A stretch of 64,000 nucleotides of DNA from Microbulbifer bruguierae (GTDB lineage Bacteria; Pseudomonadota; Gammaproteobacteria; Pseudomonadales; Cellvibrionaceae). How positions within the stretch are numbered: the first letter of the stretch is position 1; each line of letters starts with the position of its first letter. A program made the translations under genes and the position numbers. The stretch spans positions 4,058,001-4,122,000 of the forward strand of contig NZ_CP118605.1 in NCBI RefSeq assembly GCF_029869925.1, given 5' to 3'. The notes beneath the pieces were generated by a model. It had not been told where the DNA came from. It did no database searches and was given only the letters and a program-made list of their open reading frames with translations. Shown here one piece after another: positions 53,955 through 64,000 of this stretch.

Positions 53955-54021
53955 GTAGGAGCCTGCCTGCAGGCGAACCGTCCGCAGCTCCGGACATGTT
54001 CGCCTGTGGGCAGGCTCCTGC
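53955..54021. repeat. REP-like inverted repeat between metE and pepQ
   Basis: The arm GTAGGAGCCTGCCTGCAGGC (from 53955) is mirrored by GCCTGTGGGCAGGCTCCTGC (ending 54021), separated by about 27 bases. Only one mismatch breaks the outer 20-base arms. It sits between convergent genes and may act as a bidirectional terminator or exonuclease barrier. Confidence 0.85.
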
Positions 54022-54039
54022 AGGGCGGTTCACAATTTT

Positions 54040-55344
54040 TTAATAGCAATCCCGCGTCATGTTCTCAATGCTATCTGCATGCACGATGACGTTGTCTTCA
54101 ATGCGCACGCCACCGAACGGGCGCAGCTTTTCCACCTTGTCCCAGTTCACTTCATCCGCGAGCTGGGATTCTTTCAGGTCTGCCAGCAAGCTCTCGATGA
54201 AGTAGAGGCCGGGTTCGATGGTGAAAACCTGGTTTTCTTCAATCGTGCGGGTGGTGCGCAGGAAGGGGTATTCCGCCGGTGGCGGTATCTTGCCACCTTC
54301 TGGCCCTGTCTGGTGGCCACCGACATCGTGTACCTGCAGGCCGAGGAAATGGCCGAGGCCATGGGGCATGAAGGTGTTGGTGAGGCCGGACTCTACGGCG
54401 CTTTCCGGGGCGGTTTTGATGATCCCGAATTGCTGCAACAGCTGGCCAATCTTGAGGTGGCACTCGCGGTGGAGGTCCACGTAGGAGGTGCCCGGCTTCA
54501 GCCCCGCTACCAGTTGCTGTTCTTTCTCGTCCATTGCCGCAACCAGCTCTGCGAATACTCCGTCGCGGTAGGCATAGGTGCGGGTGATATCTGCCGCGTA
54601 GCCGTTGCAGTCTGCGCCGGCGTCGATCAGGAAGCTGCGGCGCTCGCTTTCCGGCAGTGGCTCGGTGCCGAGGTGCGTGTAGTGCAGAATTGCACCGTGC
54701 TCGTTCAGACCTACGATATTGCCGTAGGGTAGGCGACCTTCACCCTGGCCGGCGGCCTTCATATAGGCGAGGTTGATTTCAAACTCACACGCCCCCGCAC
54801 GGAAGGCGTCTTCCGCGGCGTTGTGCGCGCGCACGGCGATGCGGTTGGCTTCCCGCAGGCAGGCGAATTCGTACGGCGTCTTGTAGGCCCGGGCCCAGTG
54901 CAGGCGATCGATCAGATGCTGCGGGTTGCGCTCGCCGATGTCCCAGCCTTCCAGTTTGCCGGTTTCACCAATAAACGCAGCGTTTTCTCCGCTCAGAAAT
55001 ACTTTTGCTTCATCGGGCTTGGCCAGAAGCTCGATATCGTATTCGTCGCTCCAGAAGGTCTGGGGGGCCGGCGGCACATAGTGCCAGAAATCCACCGGGC
55101 GATAGAACAGCAGCTTGGGCTTTTGCCCGCGGCGATAGATCACCCAGCTGTGCGGGTTGTCGGTAATCGGTACCAAGGCCTTGAACTGGGGGTTGACCCG
55201 GAACGGGTAGTAATTGTCATCCAGAAACTGCACCGAGGGCGCGCCACTGAAAACGTTAAGGGTCTCGAAACCGCACTGTTCGAGAATCTCATCGTAGCGC
55301 TTGCGCAGTGTGGCCAGGTGCTCGCCGAAGAGTTGCTTGTCCAT
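54040..55344 (-). CDS. pepQ: Xaa-Pro dipeptidase
   Basis: PepQ cleaves dipeptides with C-terminal proline, and in some strains hydrolyses organophosphates. This M24 metallopeptidase of 434 residues has the N-terminal prolidase domain (HLATLRKRYDEI) and the pita-bread catalytic domain. Metal ligands are visible in IDAGADCNGYAADITRTYAY, FMPHGLGHFLGLQVHDVGG, the glutamate of FTIEPGLYFI and that of GGVRIEDNVIV. The start is set at the ATG of MDKQLFGEHL; an upstream ATG adds 19 unconserved residues. Confidence 0.93.
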   Translation of the reverse strand: MDKQLFGEHLATLRKRYDEILEQCGFETLNVFSGAPSVQFLDDNYYPFRVNPQFKALVPITDNPHSWVIYRRGQKPKLLFYRPVDFWHYVPPAPQTFWSDEYDIELLAKPDEAKVFLSGENAAFIGETGKLEGWDIGERNPQHLIDRLHWARAYKTPYEFACLREANRIAVRAHNAAEDAFRAGACEFEINLAYMKAAGQGEGRLPYGNIVGLNEHGAILHYTHLGTEPLPESERRSFLIDAGADCNGYAADITRTYAYRDGVFAELVAAMDEKEQQLVAGLKPGTSYVDLHRECHLKIGQLLQQFGIIKTAPESAVESGLTNTFMPHGLGHFLGLQVHDVGGHQTGPEGGKIPPPAEYPFLRTTRTIEENQVFTIEPGLYFIESLLADLKESQLADEVNWDKVEKLRPFGGVRIEDNVIVHADSIENMTRDCY

Positions 55345-55454
55345 AAATGTTCCGGTTTTCTCCCCAAAATGATCGATTAATAACCTGCGAGGCAGGTGCA
55401 CGAATGCACATAGTGTATAGTCAGCAGTCTGAATAATTAGTCTGATTTTTGCCC

Positions 55455-56291
55455 ATGGAAAAGAAGATACTGCTAACGGACTGCCCGGATGCCAAAGGGC
55501 TGATCGCCAAGATCACCAACATCTGTTACAAGCACCAGTTGAACGTCACCAAGAACGACGAGTTCGTCGACCGCGCCCAGGGACGCTTCTTTATGCGCAC
55601 GGCGCTGGAGGGGAATTTCAACGATACCACGCTGCTGGAAGACCTGGATCTGGCACTGCCAACCGGGGCCGTGCGCAAGCTGGTGGCCAGCGGCCGCAAG
55701 CGCGTGGTACTGATGGTCACCAAGGAGTCGCACTGCCTGGGTGATATTCTGATGAAGTGTTATTCCGGGGCGCTGGATGTGGAGATCGCAGCGGTGATCG
55801 GCAACCACAACAACTTGCAGTCACTGGTGGAAAAATTTGATATTCCTTTTTACTGGCTGCCAGCGGAGGACCTGGAACGCACGCAGCACGAAGAGCAGGT
55901 CGCCGAACTGGTGGACAGCTTCCAGCCGGACTATCTGATTCTCGCCAAATATATGCGAGTGCTCACTCCCGAGTTTGTGGCCCACTATAAAAACCGCATC
56001 ATCAATATCCATCATTCATTTTTGCCCGCATTTATCGGCGCCAAGCCCTATCAGCAGGCTTTCGAGCGGGGCGTTAAGATCATCGGTGCCACTGCGCATT
56101 TTGTTACCGATGACCTTGATGAAGGGCCGATCATCGAGCAGGACGTGATTCATGTGGACCACGGTTATTCCGCGGAATCCATGGCCAGCGCCGGGCGCGA
56201 TGTGGAAAAGCAGGTGCTGAGTCGCGCGCTGCAGCTGGTTCTGGAAGAGCGGGTGTTTATCCACGGCAACCGTACCGTGGTATTTAAATAA
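55455..56291 (+). CDS. purU: Formyltetrahydrofolate deformylase
   Basis: PurU hydrolyses 10-formyl-THF to formate and THF, balancing one-carbon units and supplying formate to PurT. The N-terminal ACT domain (about 1-85) has LTDCPDAKGLIAKITNICYKHQLN. The formyltransferase domain has AAVIGNHNNLQSLVEKFDIPF, YMRVLTPEFV, INIHHSFLPAFIGAKPY and GATAHFVTDDLDEGPIIEQDV, including the catalytic His and Asp. It is about 280 residues, as in E. coli. The ATG at 55455 is preferred over TTG 55449. It is divergent from pepQ. Confidence 0.96.
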   Translation: MEKKILLTDCPDAKGLIAKITNICYKHQLNVTKNDEFVDRAQGRFFMRTALEGNFNDTTLLEDLDLALPTGAVRKLVASGRKRVVLMVTKESHCLGDILMKCYSGALDVEIAAVIGNHNNLQSLVEKFDIPFYWLPAEDLERTQHEEQVAELVDSFQPDYLILAKYMRVLTPEFVAHYKNRIINIHHSFLPAFIGAKPYQQAFERGVKIIGATAHFVTDDLDEGPIIEQDVIHVDHGYSAESMASAGRDVEKQVLSRALQLVLEERVFIHGNRTVVFK

Positions 56292-56312
56292 CCCGGTTAC
56301 CCGCACTAGACT

Positions 56313-56378
56313 GTAGGAGCTTGCTTGCAGGCGAATGCCCCAGCGCTCGGTACTGTTCGCCTGCAGGCAGGCTCCTGC
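56313..56378. repeat. REP-like inverted repeat after purU
   Basis: GTAGGAGCTTGCTTGCAGGC (from 56313) is mirrored by GCCTGCAGGCAGGCTCCTGC (ending 56378). It is the same element as at 53955, with an almost equal arm distance. A second, unrelated short palindrome with GATCCCGGC lies near 56411. Confidence 0.85.
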
Positions 56379-56474
56379 GGAACTAAACCGGCCCAAGTAT
56401 TGTGACCGTCGGATCCCGGCTCGGGGTCGGGGTGACAAAATAAGAAGCTACAAGAAGCTACAAAAGGGGAATGA

Positions 56475-56867
56475 ATGTTTATCCGTTATATCGCCACCAT
56501 TTCTGCTTTATTGGCTCTGACAGGCTGTGCCAGTAAACCATCTGCCCCAAACCCCGGACTGAAAGAATCCTTCCACACCGAAATTTCTGCCAATGGATCC
56601 AAGCGCTTTACCTATTCACTGGAATCGGCAATACCGGCCATTCCCGGGCCATTTACCGAGCGCCCGTCAATGGGGGGCAATATGCCGAGCGGTGTCGGAA
56701 TGGCTCACGGGCAGCGGCGGCAGATGCTGGATTTCGATCACGCGCTGGATTTGAAACTGAAGGAGACGCGCTTTTGCCGGGATGGTTATTTCGTCATTGA
56801 CCGGGTTGTCTCGCGGCAGGGTGGGGAGGTGCGTGGCGAGTGTCGTGATGCGCTGAGCCGGGAGTGA
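56475..56867 (+). CDS. Small predicted lipoprotein of unknown function
   Basis: The 130-residue product starts with a signal peptide that ends in a lipobox, SALLALTGCASKP, so Cys18 should be lipidated. AGGGGA lies just upstream of the ATG. The mature part is short, with a Pro/Gly/Met-rich centre (GPFTERPSMGGNMPSGVGM) and two further cysteines near the end (RFCRDGYFVI and VRGECRDAL) that could form a disulfide. I do not recognise the family. Convincing codon structure, ribosome-binding site and lipobox make it a real gene. Confidence 0.75.
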   Translation: MFIRYIATISALLALTGCASKPSAPNPGLKESFHTEISANGSKRFTYSLESAIPAIPGPFTERPSMGGNMPSGVGMAHGQRRQMLDFDHALDLKLKETRFCRDGYFVIDRVVSRQGGEVRGECRDALSRE

Positions 56868-57089
56868 TTGGCTTTTGCGATTTGTGTTTCCCTTTCCAGT
56901 CAACGTGCAATCGCTACAGGCAATTTGATTTACTTGTTGGCAACAGCAGCGCTATGGCGGCTCCCTCTTGATATGATGTCGCCGGTAATCTGTTTCGTGT
57001 TTCTCTGCGTAAACTAGTCATTCCGCGCAGCTGATCTTCTGCGTCTCTTATCCTCATATTACTCTCAGGTGTTTTCGGAGAATCCAGTC

Positions 57090-57824
57090 ATGCTCTCTCA
57101 ATACAATCTTTCGATTGTTTTCGTTTCTTATGTCATTTCTGTTTTGGGATCTTTCGCAGCACTACAGCTGGTGACGGCGATCCCGGCAGCGGCGACCCGG
57201 GCGCAGCGGCGCACCGCGATACTTTGCGCCGGGCTGGCACTGGGCGGTGGTGCCATCTGGTCGATGCACTTTGTGGGTATGCTGGCACTGCAGACGGAAA
57301 TGAGAATGGCCTATGACGTCTGGGGTACAGCGGTGTCTCTGGTGATTGCGATTGCGGCTTGCACCTTCGGTATGTGGGTTTGCGGTTCAGGCCGATTCAG
57401 TATCGATCGCCTGTTGCCCGCCGCGGTGTTTATGGGAGCCGGTGTCGCTGGTATGCACTACTACGGAATGGCTGCCATGCTGATGCCGGCGGAAGTCAGT
57501 TACAACCTGAATATTATCCTTATCTCCGTAATCATTGCCGTAGTGGCCTCGTTTGCAGCACTGTGGATGGCCTTCAATATGCAGGGCGGGTTGCAAAAAT
57601 TTGCGAGTGCACTGGTGATGGGGGTGGCTGTGTGCGGTATGCACTACACCGGTATGGCGGCGATCAGTTACCGGATGACCGGTGTCATGCCGGAAGCGGG
57701 TTGGGCGGGTAGTGTAAGTGAGACTTCGGTGGAAATTTTCGCCGGTGTGGTGGTGTTGAGTGTGCTGGTACTTGCGATTGGTGTGGCGCGCTGGTACCGC
57801 AAGCGCCCGGTTTTTGCGAGCTGA
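57090..57824 (+). CDS. MHYT-domain integral membrane protein
   Basis: This 244-residue protein has about seven hydrophobic helices and three MHYT-type motifs, SMHFVGM, GMHYYGM and GMHYTGM, spaced roughly 60-70 residues apart. MHYT domains are predicted to bind copper and sense oxygen, CO or NO. They are usually fused to GGDEF/EAL domains, yet here no output domain follows. The ATG at 57090 has GGAGA eight bases upstream, better than the GTG at 57069. A strong terminator follows. It might signal through a separate protein; a diguanylate cyclase gene lies 3.6 kb away but is not adjacent. Confidence 0.88.
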   Translation: MLSQYNLSIVFVSYVISVLGSFAALQLVTAIPAAATRAQRRTAILCAGLALGGGAIWSMHFVGMLALQTEMRMAYDVWGTAVSLVIAIAACTFGMWVCGSGRFSIDRLLPAAVFMGAGVAGMHYYGMAAMLMPAEVSYNLNIILISVIIAVVASFAALWMAFNMQGGLQKFASALVMGVAVCGMHYTGMAAISYRMTGVMPEAGWAGSVSETSVEIFAGVVVLSVLVLAIGVARWYRKRPVFAS

Positions 57825-57863
57825 CTCTTTTCGGCGTAAGTTGCATACCGGTGTAGGTTGCAT

Positions 57864-57897
57864 AAAAAAACCGGAGCAGTGCTCCGGTTTTTTTTGT
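57864..57897. terminator. Bidirectional Rho-independent terminator (MHYT gene / gcvP)
   Basis: An A-run precedes CCGGAGC-AGT-GCTCCGG, and a T-run follows. The perfect stem includes several A-T pairs at its base. It lies between convergent genes. Confidence 0.95.
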
Positions 57898-57921
57898 TGG
57901 GACAATTAGTCCATATAGCTC

Positions 57922-60813
<2,892 letters not shown>

Positions 60814-61463
60814 GATGGGTGGATTCCTGTAAACACTGAATGTGTTGCCGGCGCCTGGTGGTCCATGCCGAAAGTCTTGACCACTGGCTGCCGGGAAAAG
60901 TACCGGTAAAAAATAGCAAAGCGGATCAGGTGTATCGATCCGTCTCATTCCTGACTGTTGGTTCCAGTCACCGGAAGTTCCTGTAGGCGGTATCCGGCAA
61001 TTCTGGTGTGGCAGACTTTTACTGCCCAATTGCTGATCAGCCAGCGCAGCGTCCCGCTGTTACGGGGCTGTGGCCGGCGCGCATCTTAGCAACGAGAGTG
61101 TTTACGAGCAATTGGTGGCCAGGCAGGTTAAAGGTGTGCTGGAGGAGCGGCATATTTGTGACAGATATCCTGTTTTGGTGCATTTGGCGTTATTTTGTTC
61201 TGGTAGGCGGCAGAAACCCCGGCGCCGCGGCAGATGTGCGCCATAATGACTGGATAATTAAAGGTGTAGCCGGTGGCTCTTCTGTACTGGAAGTCTGTCA
61301 CTGAAGTCTTACCAGAATAGCGTCGCGGATATCGTGCGGCGGGCCGCCATGCTAGTAGTAATGTAGCTGCAACGTAGCGGCAACGCAGTCGCAAAAGGTC
61401 GTCGCACCCTGTGACAAGGAGCCTGACCCGGCCGTATCAAACCCTAAGGATGGGGGTCCGATC
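60814..61463. other. Divergent spacer between gcvP and the diguanylate cyclase gene
   Basis: These 650 bases hold no convincing gene. A triple 11-base tandem repeat lies at 61363-61395. The rest has several short hairpin-prone sequences but no recognisable riboswitch core or clear promoter. Confidence 0.55.
61363..61395. repeat. Triple 11-bp tandem repeat
   Basis: GTAGCTGCAAC, GTAGCGGCAAC and GCAGTCGCAAA follow each other without spacers. The first two differ at one base. Eleven bases is about one helical turn, so the units lie on one face of the DNA, 70-100 bases before the GGDEF start. Confidence 0.7.
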
Positions 61464-63218
61464 GTGTTGCCATTGGCAAATCTGAATACCCTGCGCTTCA
61501 AAGCCTGTCTTTTTTCCCTGCTGCTTGTGGTGGCCATCTGCCTGTTTTTCATTCTGCTGGGCAATGGCAGCCTGCAGTCCCTGCTGGCGAAAAATCGCGA
61601 GCATCGCCATCTCAATTTCCAGTTTCAGGTATCCGGGCTGCTGCAGGAGTCGCGCCAGGAGCTGTCGCGGTTGGCGGAGTTGATTGCCCTTAGCCCTCGC
61701 GGTCGCCTGTCTTCCCGCGATGAGTTGAGCAGTGCTCTGGACCGGCAGTGGGAGTTGTTGCAACAGAGCTGGGACCTGCACTCCCTCAAAATTTACGATG
61801 CCGCGGAAGAACCTGTGCTGAGTTGGGGGTCCCCTCACGGCAATTTAACGGCGGAACAGCTGAGTCAGGTACTCCTCAGTGGCCAGTCTCTTGAGCTGAT
61901 GCGCTGTGATCTCATCTGTGTGCAGAGCTTGTCCGTGCCTATGCGCGCACGTGGTGGAGATTACGTGTTGCAGGTGGATCGCACCCTGTCCCGGCAGATG
62001 CGACGCTTCCGGGAAATGACCGGTTCGGATATAGGCATATTGTCCGCTGTTCGCGCGGAGGCGCCCCCGGAGCCAGACGCTCGCTATCTCGGCAACTGGC
62101 GGCGGGATGTGCTGGCGCTGACTTCCCGCGAGCGCACCTTGCCGCTGTTGAATCGGTTGGCTGCGGAGATGGGCGAACTCGCTGGCCTGAAACACGCGCG
62201 GGCATTCGAATTCGATAACCGCCAGTTTGATATCCGGACCATGAGTGTGGATGTGGACGAGGACGGGGCTCAGTTTGTGTTTGTGGAGGATGTCTCCAGT
62301 CAGGTATCGCACATCGAAGAATCCGTGCAGTTATTGTTGCTGTTTTCGGTCCTGGGAGCGCTGATCTTCAGTGCCGCGGTGGCTGGTGCATTGTGGCGAC
62401 CGATCGTGCGCCTGCGGCGCCTGGCAGAGGCCCTGCCACTGCTGACCAACGGTCGCTTCAGCGATGCCCGCCAGTTGATCCGCCCGGTGCACAAGCCGCT
62501 GGATCGATACGATGAGCTGGACGTACTGGACAACACCGGGCTGACCGTATGTGACCAGCTGGAAGATATGAACGATATGGTGAGCCGCAAGACTGCACAG
62601 CTGGAGCGGATCGCCATGCACGACAGTCTCACCGGGCTGGACAATCGCTACAGTCTGCTCGAGCAGCTGGAGTTTTATCTGGAGTTATGCCGCTATCAGC
62701 CTGCGTCGGTGAGCGAACGGGGCTATCTGTTTTTTATTGATCTGGATGACTTCAAGCAGGTCAACGACAGCCTCGGACACCAGGGGGGGGATGAGCTGTT
62801 GTGTGTGATCGCCCGGCGTTTACTTAGCGCCATGCGCTGCGGCGATATTGTCGCGCGCCTTGGTGGCGACGAATTCTGTGTGTTCGTGCGGGATCTCAAG
62901 GACCCCGATGCTTACCGCATACTGGCGGAAAAAATGCTCAATACGGTGGCGCAGCCGGTGAAAATCGACGAGCACCTGGTGTCTGTGACCATGAGTGTGG
63001 GGGTTGTGGCCGTCAATGAGCAGGGAGATACCCTGGAAGCCATCTTGCAGAAGGCGGATATGGCGATGTACCACGCCAAGCGTCACGGTAAAAATAAATT
63101 CCAGCTGTATACGGATTCCCTGCCACCGCTTTCCACCGCCGACAGTGCTTCTTCAGACCCCGCAAACACCAGGAAGAAGGGTCCGCCGCTACCGCTGGAG
63201 CTGGTCAAACCCCGCTAG
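61464..63218 (+). CDS. GGDEF-domain diguanylate cyclase with periplasmic sensor region
   Basis: This membrane protein makes cyclic di-GMP. A first transmembrane helix (about 12-33, CLFSLLLVVAICLFFILLG) is followed by a periplasmic region of about 240 residues. A second helix (about 288-310, LLLFSVLGALIFSAAVAGAL) leads to a HAMP-like linker and the GGDEF domain (about 385-560). The active-site loop is RLGGDEF, and the product-inhibition I-site RCGD sits five residues before it, both intact. DSLTGLDNRYSLL and FIDLDDFKQVNDSLGHQGGD are also canonical. Start is GTG 61464, with AAGGA upstream. No EAL domain is present. The periplasmic ligand is unknown. Confidence 0.93.
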   Translation: MLPLANLNTLRFKACLFSLLLVVAICLFFILLGNGSLQSLLAKNREHRHLNFQFQVSGLLQESRQELSRLAELIALSPRGRLSSRDELSSALDRQWELLQQSWDLHSLKIYDAAEEPVLSWGSPHGNLTAEQLSQVLLSGQSLELMRCDLICVQSLSVPMRARGGDYVLQVDRTLSRQMRRFREMTGSDIGILSAVRAEAPPEPDARYLGNWRRDVLALTSRERTLPLLNRLAAEMGELAGLKHARAFEFDNRQFDIRTMSVDVDEDGAQFVFVEDVSSQVSHIEESVQLLLLFSVLGALIFSAAVAGALWRPIVRLRRLAEALPLLTNGRFSDARQLIRPVHKPLDRYDELDVLDNTGLTVCDQLEDMNDMVSRKTAQLERIAMHDSLTGLDNRYSLLEQLEFYLELCRYQPASVSERGYLFFIDLDDFKQVNDSLGHQGGDELLCVIARRLLSAMRCGDIVARLGGDEFCVFVRDLKDPDAYRILAEKMLNTVAQPVKIDEHLVSVTMSVGVVAVNEQGDTLEAILQKADMAMYHAKRHGKNKFQLYTDSLPPLSTADSASSDPANTRKKGPPLPLELVKPR

Positions 63219-63361
63219 CCTGAGTCTCTGCTAACCTTGGTGGCACCAGCCCGCAAAAGAAAAGAACTGGCGCGTCTTATTCCTGCCGTTCTCGCCCAGA
63301 CCTCCGCCCGCCCAGGTGCTGGTCTATGTTTTAAGTAACCCTTTTGTTTTGTTCCCGGCCG

Positions 63362-63388
63362 CCACTGATGTCACGGTGACGCTAGTGG
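63362..63388. promoter_or_regulatory. 27-bp dyad with two nested inverted repeats
   Basis: CCACT-gat-GTCAC-g-GTGAC-gct-AGTGG is symmetrical around 63375, with two pairs of five-base arms. It lies about 100 bases upstream of the DUF2007-like gene. It looks like an operator for a dimeric regulator, but no protein can be assigned. Confidence 0.45.
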
Positions 63389-63462
63389 AGCTGAATACTT
63401 GATCAACGGAAAGAGAGCGTCGAGGCACAAGCCCCGGCGTGGAGCGGTTAACCATTCGCACA

Positions 63463-63744
63463 ATGGCGAGCAAAATTTTTACGACGAACGATCAGCTGCT
63501 TGGCAGCTATTTACGAAATCTTCTGGAGTCTGCGGGCTGTTCCGTGTTGACCCAGAAAATTCGTGCGGAAGCGACTGAAAAAAGGCACGGTGACGAACCG
63601 GAAAGCGAAGTGCGGGAATGGTCTGGTCAGAAAATCGAAATCGAGCTGGCCTGGAACTCCGAGCTGTGGCTGATTCGGGACTCGGATCTGGCCAAAGCCC
63701 GGCAGCTGCTGGAGCAGGAGCTGCGGCAGGCACTTCCCGGATAA
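63463..63744 (+). CDS. DUF2007-like putative signal-transducing protein
   Basis: A small protein (93 residues from ATG 63463; 101 from GTG 63439). It matches the DUF2007 pattern: an opening FTTNDQLLGSYLRNLLESAGCSVL, where a ligand-binding-like fold begins, and a closing ELWLIRDSDLAKARQLLEQEL. Members resemble the ACT-like PII-type fold and have no assigned function. A charged insert at residues about 40-60 lengthens the loop. It is convergent with argS and lies 220 bases after the diguanylate cyclase gene. Confidence 0.7.
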   Translation: MASKIFTTNDQLLGSYLRNLLESAGCSVLTQKIRAEATEKRHGDEPESEVREWSGQKIEIELAWNSELWLIRDSDLAKARQLLEQELRQALPG

Positions 63745-63810
63745 TGCCGGAAAGCGCCGATCGTTAAGCTATATTCGATAACCTGCTAATTCTGCGTTTG
63801 CAGATGGCTT

Positions 63811-64000
63811 TTACATCTGCTCCAGTACTTCAATACCCAGCAGGCCTAGGCCGGTAGCCAAAGTGCGGGCCACCAGGTCACACAGCTGCAGTCGGCTCAG
63901 CTTATCTTCTTCCGAGACTCCCTCTTTCAATACCGGACAGGCTTCGTAGAAGCCCATGTAGGCGCTGGCCAGTTCGTACAGGTAAGTACACAGAACATGA
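63811..64000 (-). CDS. argS: Arginyl-tRNA synthetase, C-terminal part (runs off the window)
   Basis: The minus-strand frame ending at TAA 63811-63813 reads [20 protein letters not shown], then a segment with [17 protein letters not shown], and ends [12 protein letters not shown]. This is the DALR anticodon-binding end of ArgS, including the conserved FYE.CPVL and GLLGIE..E.M features. Only the last 62 residues lie inside the window. A hairpin, GCAGATG with CATCTGC, spans the stop codon. Confidence 0.93.
   Translation of the reverse strand, partial: HVLCTYLYELASAYMGFYEACPVLKEGVSEEDKLSRLQLCDLVARTLATGLGLLGIEVLEQM

Noticed and set aside
60814..61100. Possible glycine riboswitch upstream of gcvP
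   Set aside because: The conserved core segments of the glycine aptamer were not found on the gcvP strand.

Overview
The window looks like chromosomal DNA of a Gram-negative gammaproteobacterium, most likely a marine Cellvibrionales-type organism (a Microbulbifer-like genus is my best guess). The reasons are the gammaproteobacterial style of MlaA, GltX, DusA, PurU, MetE/MetR, GcvP and DeaD, the E. coli group-2-like Kps capsule proteins, and dispersed REP-like intergenic repeats. No plasmid, phage, transposase or CRISPR signature was seen. Housekeeping genes look moderately GC-rich, while the middle of the capsule locus is visibly AT-richer.

Layout. 1-4.95 kb: the tail of an unidentified gene overlapping an HvfC-like (DUF2063) gene; a MlaA-family outer-membrane protein; a response regulator/PP2C phosphatase followed by a STAS anti-anti-sigma-type protein (a partner-switching pair); a TerB-like protein. 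5-11.3 kb: transaldolase, DusA, an overlapping pair of a short GlpD-like oxidoreductase and a catalytically degenerate GDPD-like protein, glutamyl-tRNA synthetase, and tRNA-Ala(GGC) with a near-consensus promoter and a strong terminator.

11.6-47.6 kb: one long capsule locus, nearly all on the + strand. The export block comes first (KpsM, KpsT, KpsE, KpsD-type OPX), then UDP-glucose dehydrogenase. A strain-specific section follows, with seven glycosyltransferase or glycosyltransferase-related genes, four sulfotransferases, ManC, an asparagine-synthase-like protein, an SLC13-family anion permease and an alpha/beta hydrolase. The far end holds KpsC, a PhyH-type dioxygenase, KpsS and GalU. GalU and Ugd should give UDP-glucose and UDP-glucuronate, ManC gives GDP-mannose, KpsC/KpsS build the Kdo linker on the lipid, and KpsMTED exports the chain. 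Four sulfotransferases plus a candidate sulfate permease suggest that the capsule is sulfated. This inferred sulfated-capsule pathway, with its paired DWYL/YPDV modules and its asparagine-synthase-like enzyme without a glutaminase cysteine, is the most interesting system in the window.

48-64 kb: DEAD-box helicase, cytochrome b561, divergent metR/metE, Xaa-Pro dipeptidase, formyltetrahydrofolate deformylase, a small lipoprotein, a stand-alone MHYT-domain membrane protein, glycine decarboxylase P protein, a GGDEF diguanylate cyclase, a small DUF2007-like protein and the 3' end of argS. Several intergenic spaces here carry a REP-like inverted repeat that recurs five times in the window. Start codons were adjusted by me where a Shine-Dalgarno sequence or family alignment favoured an internal start.
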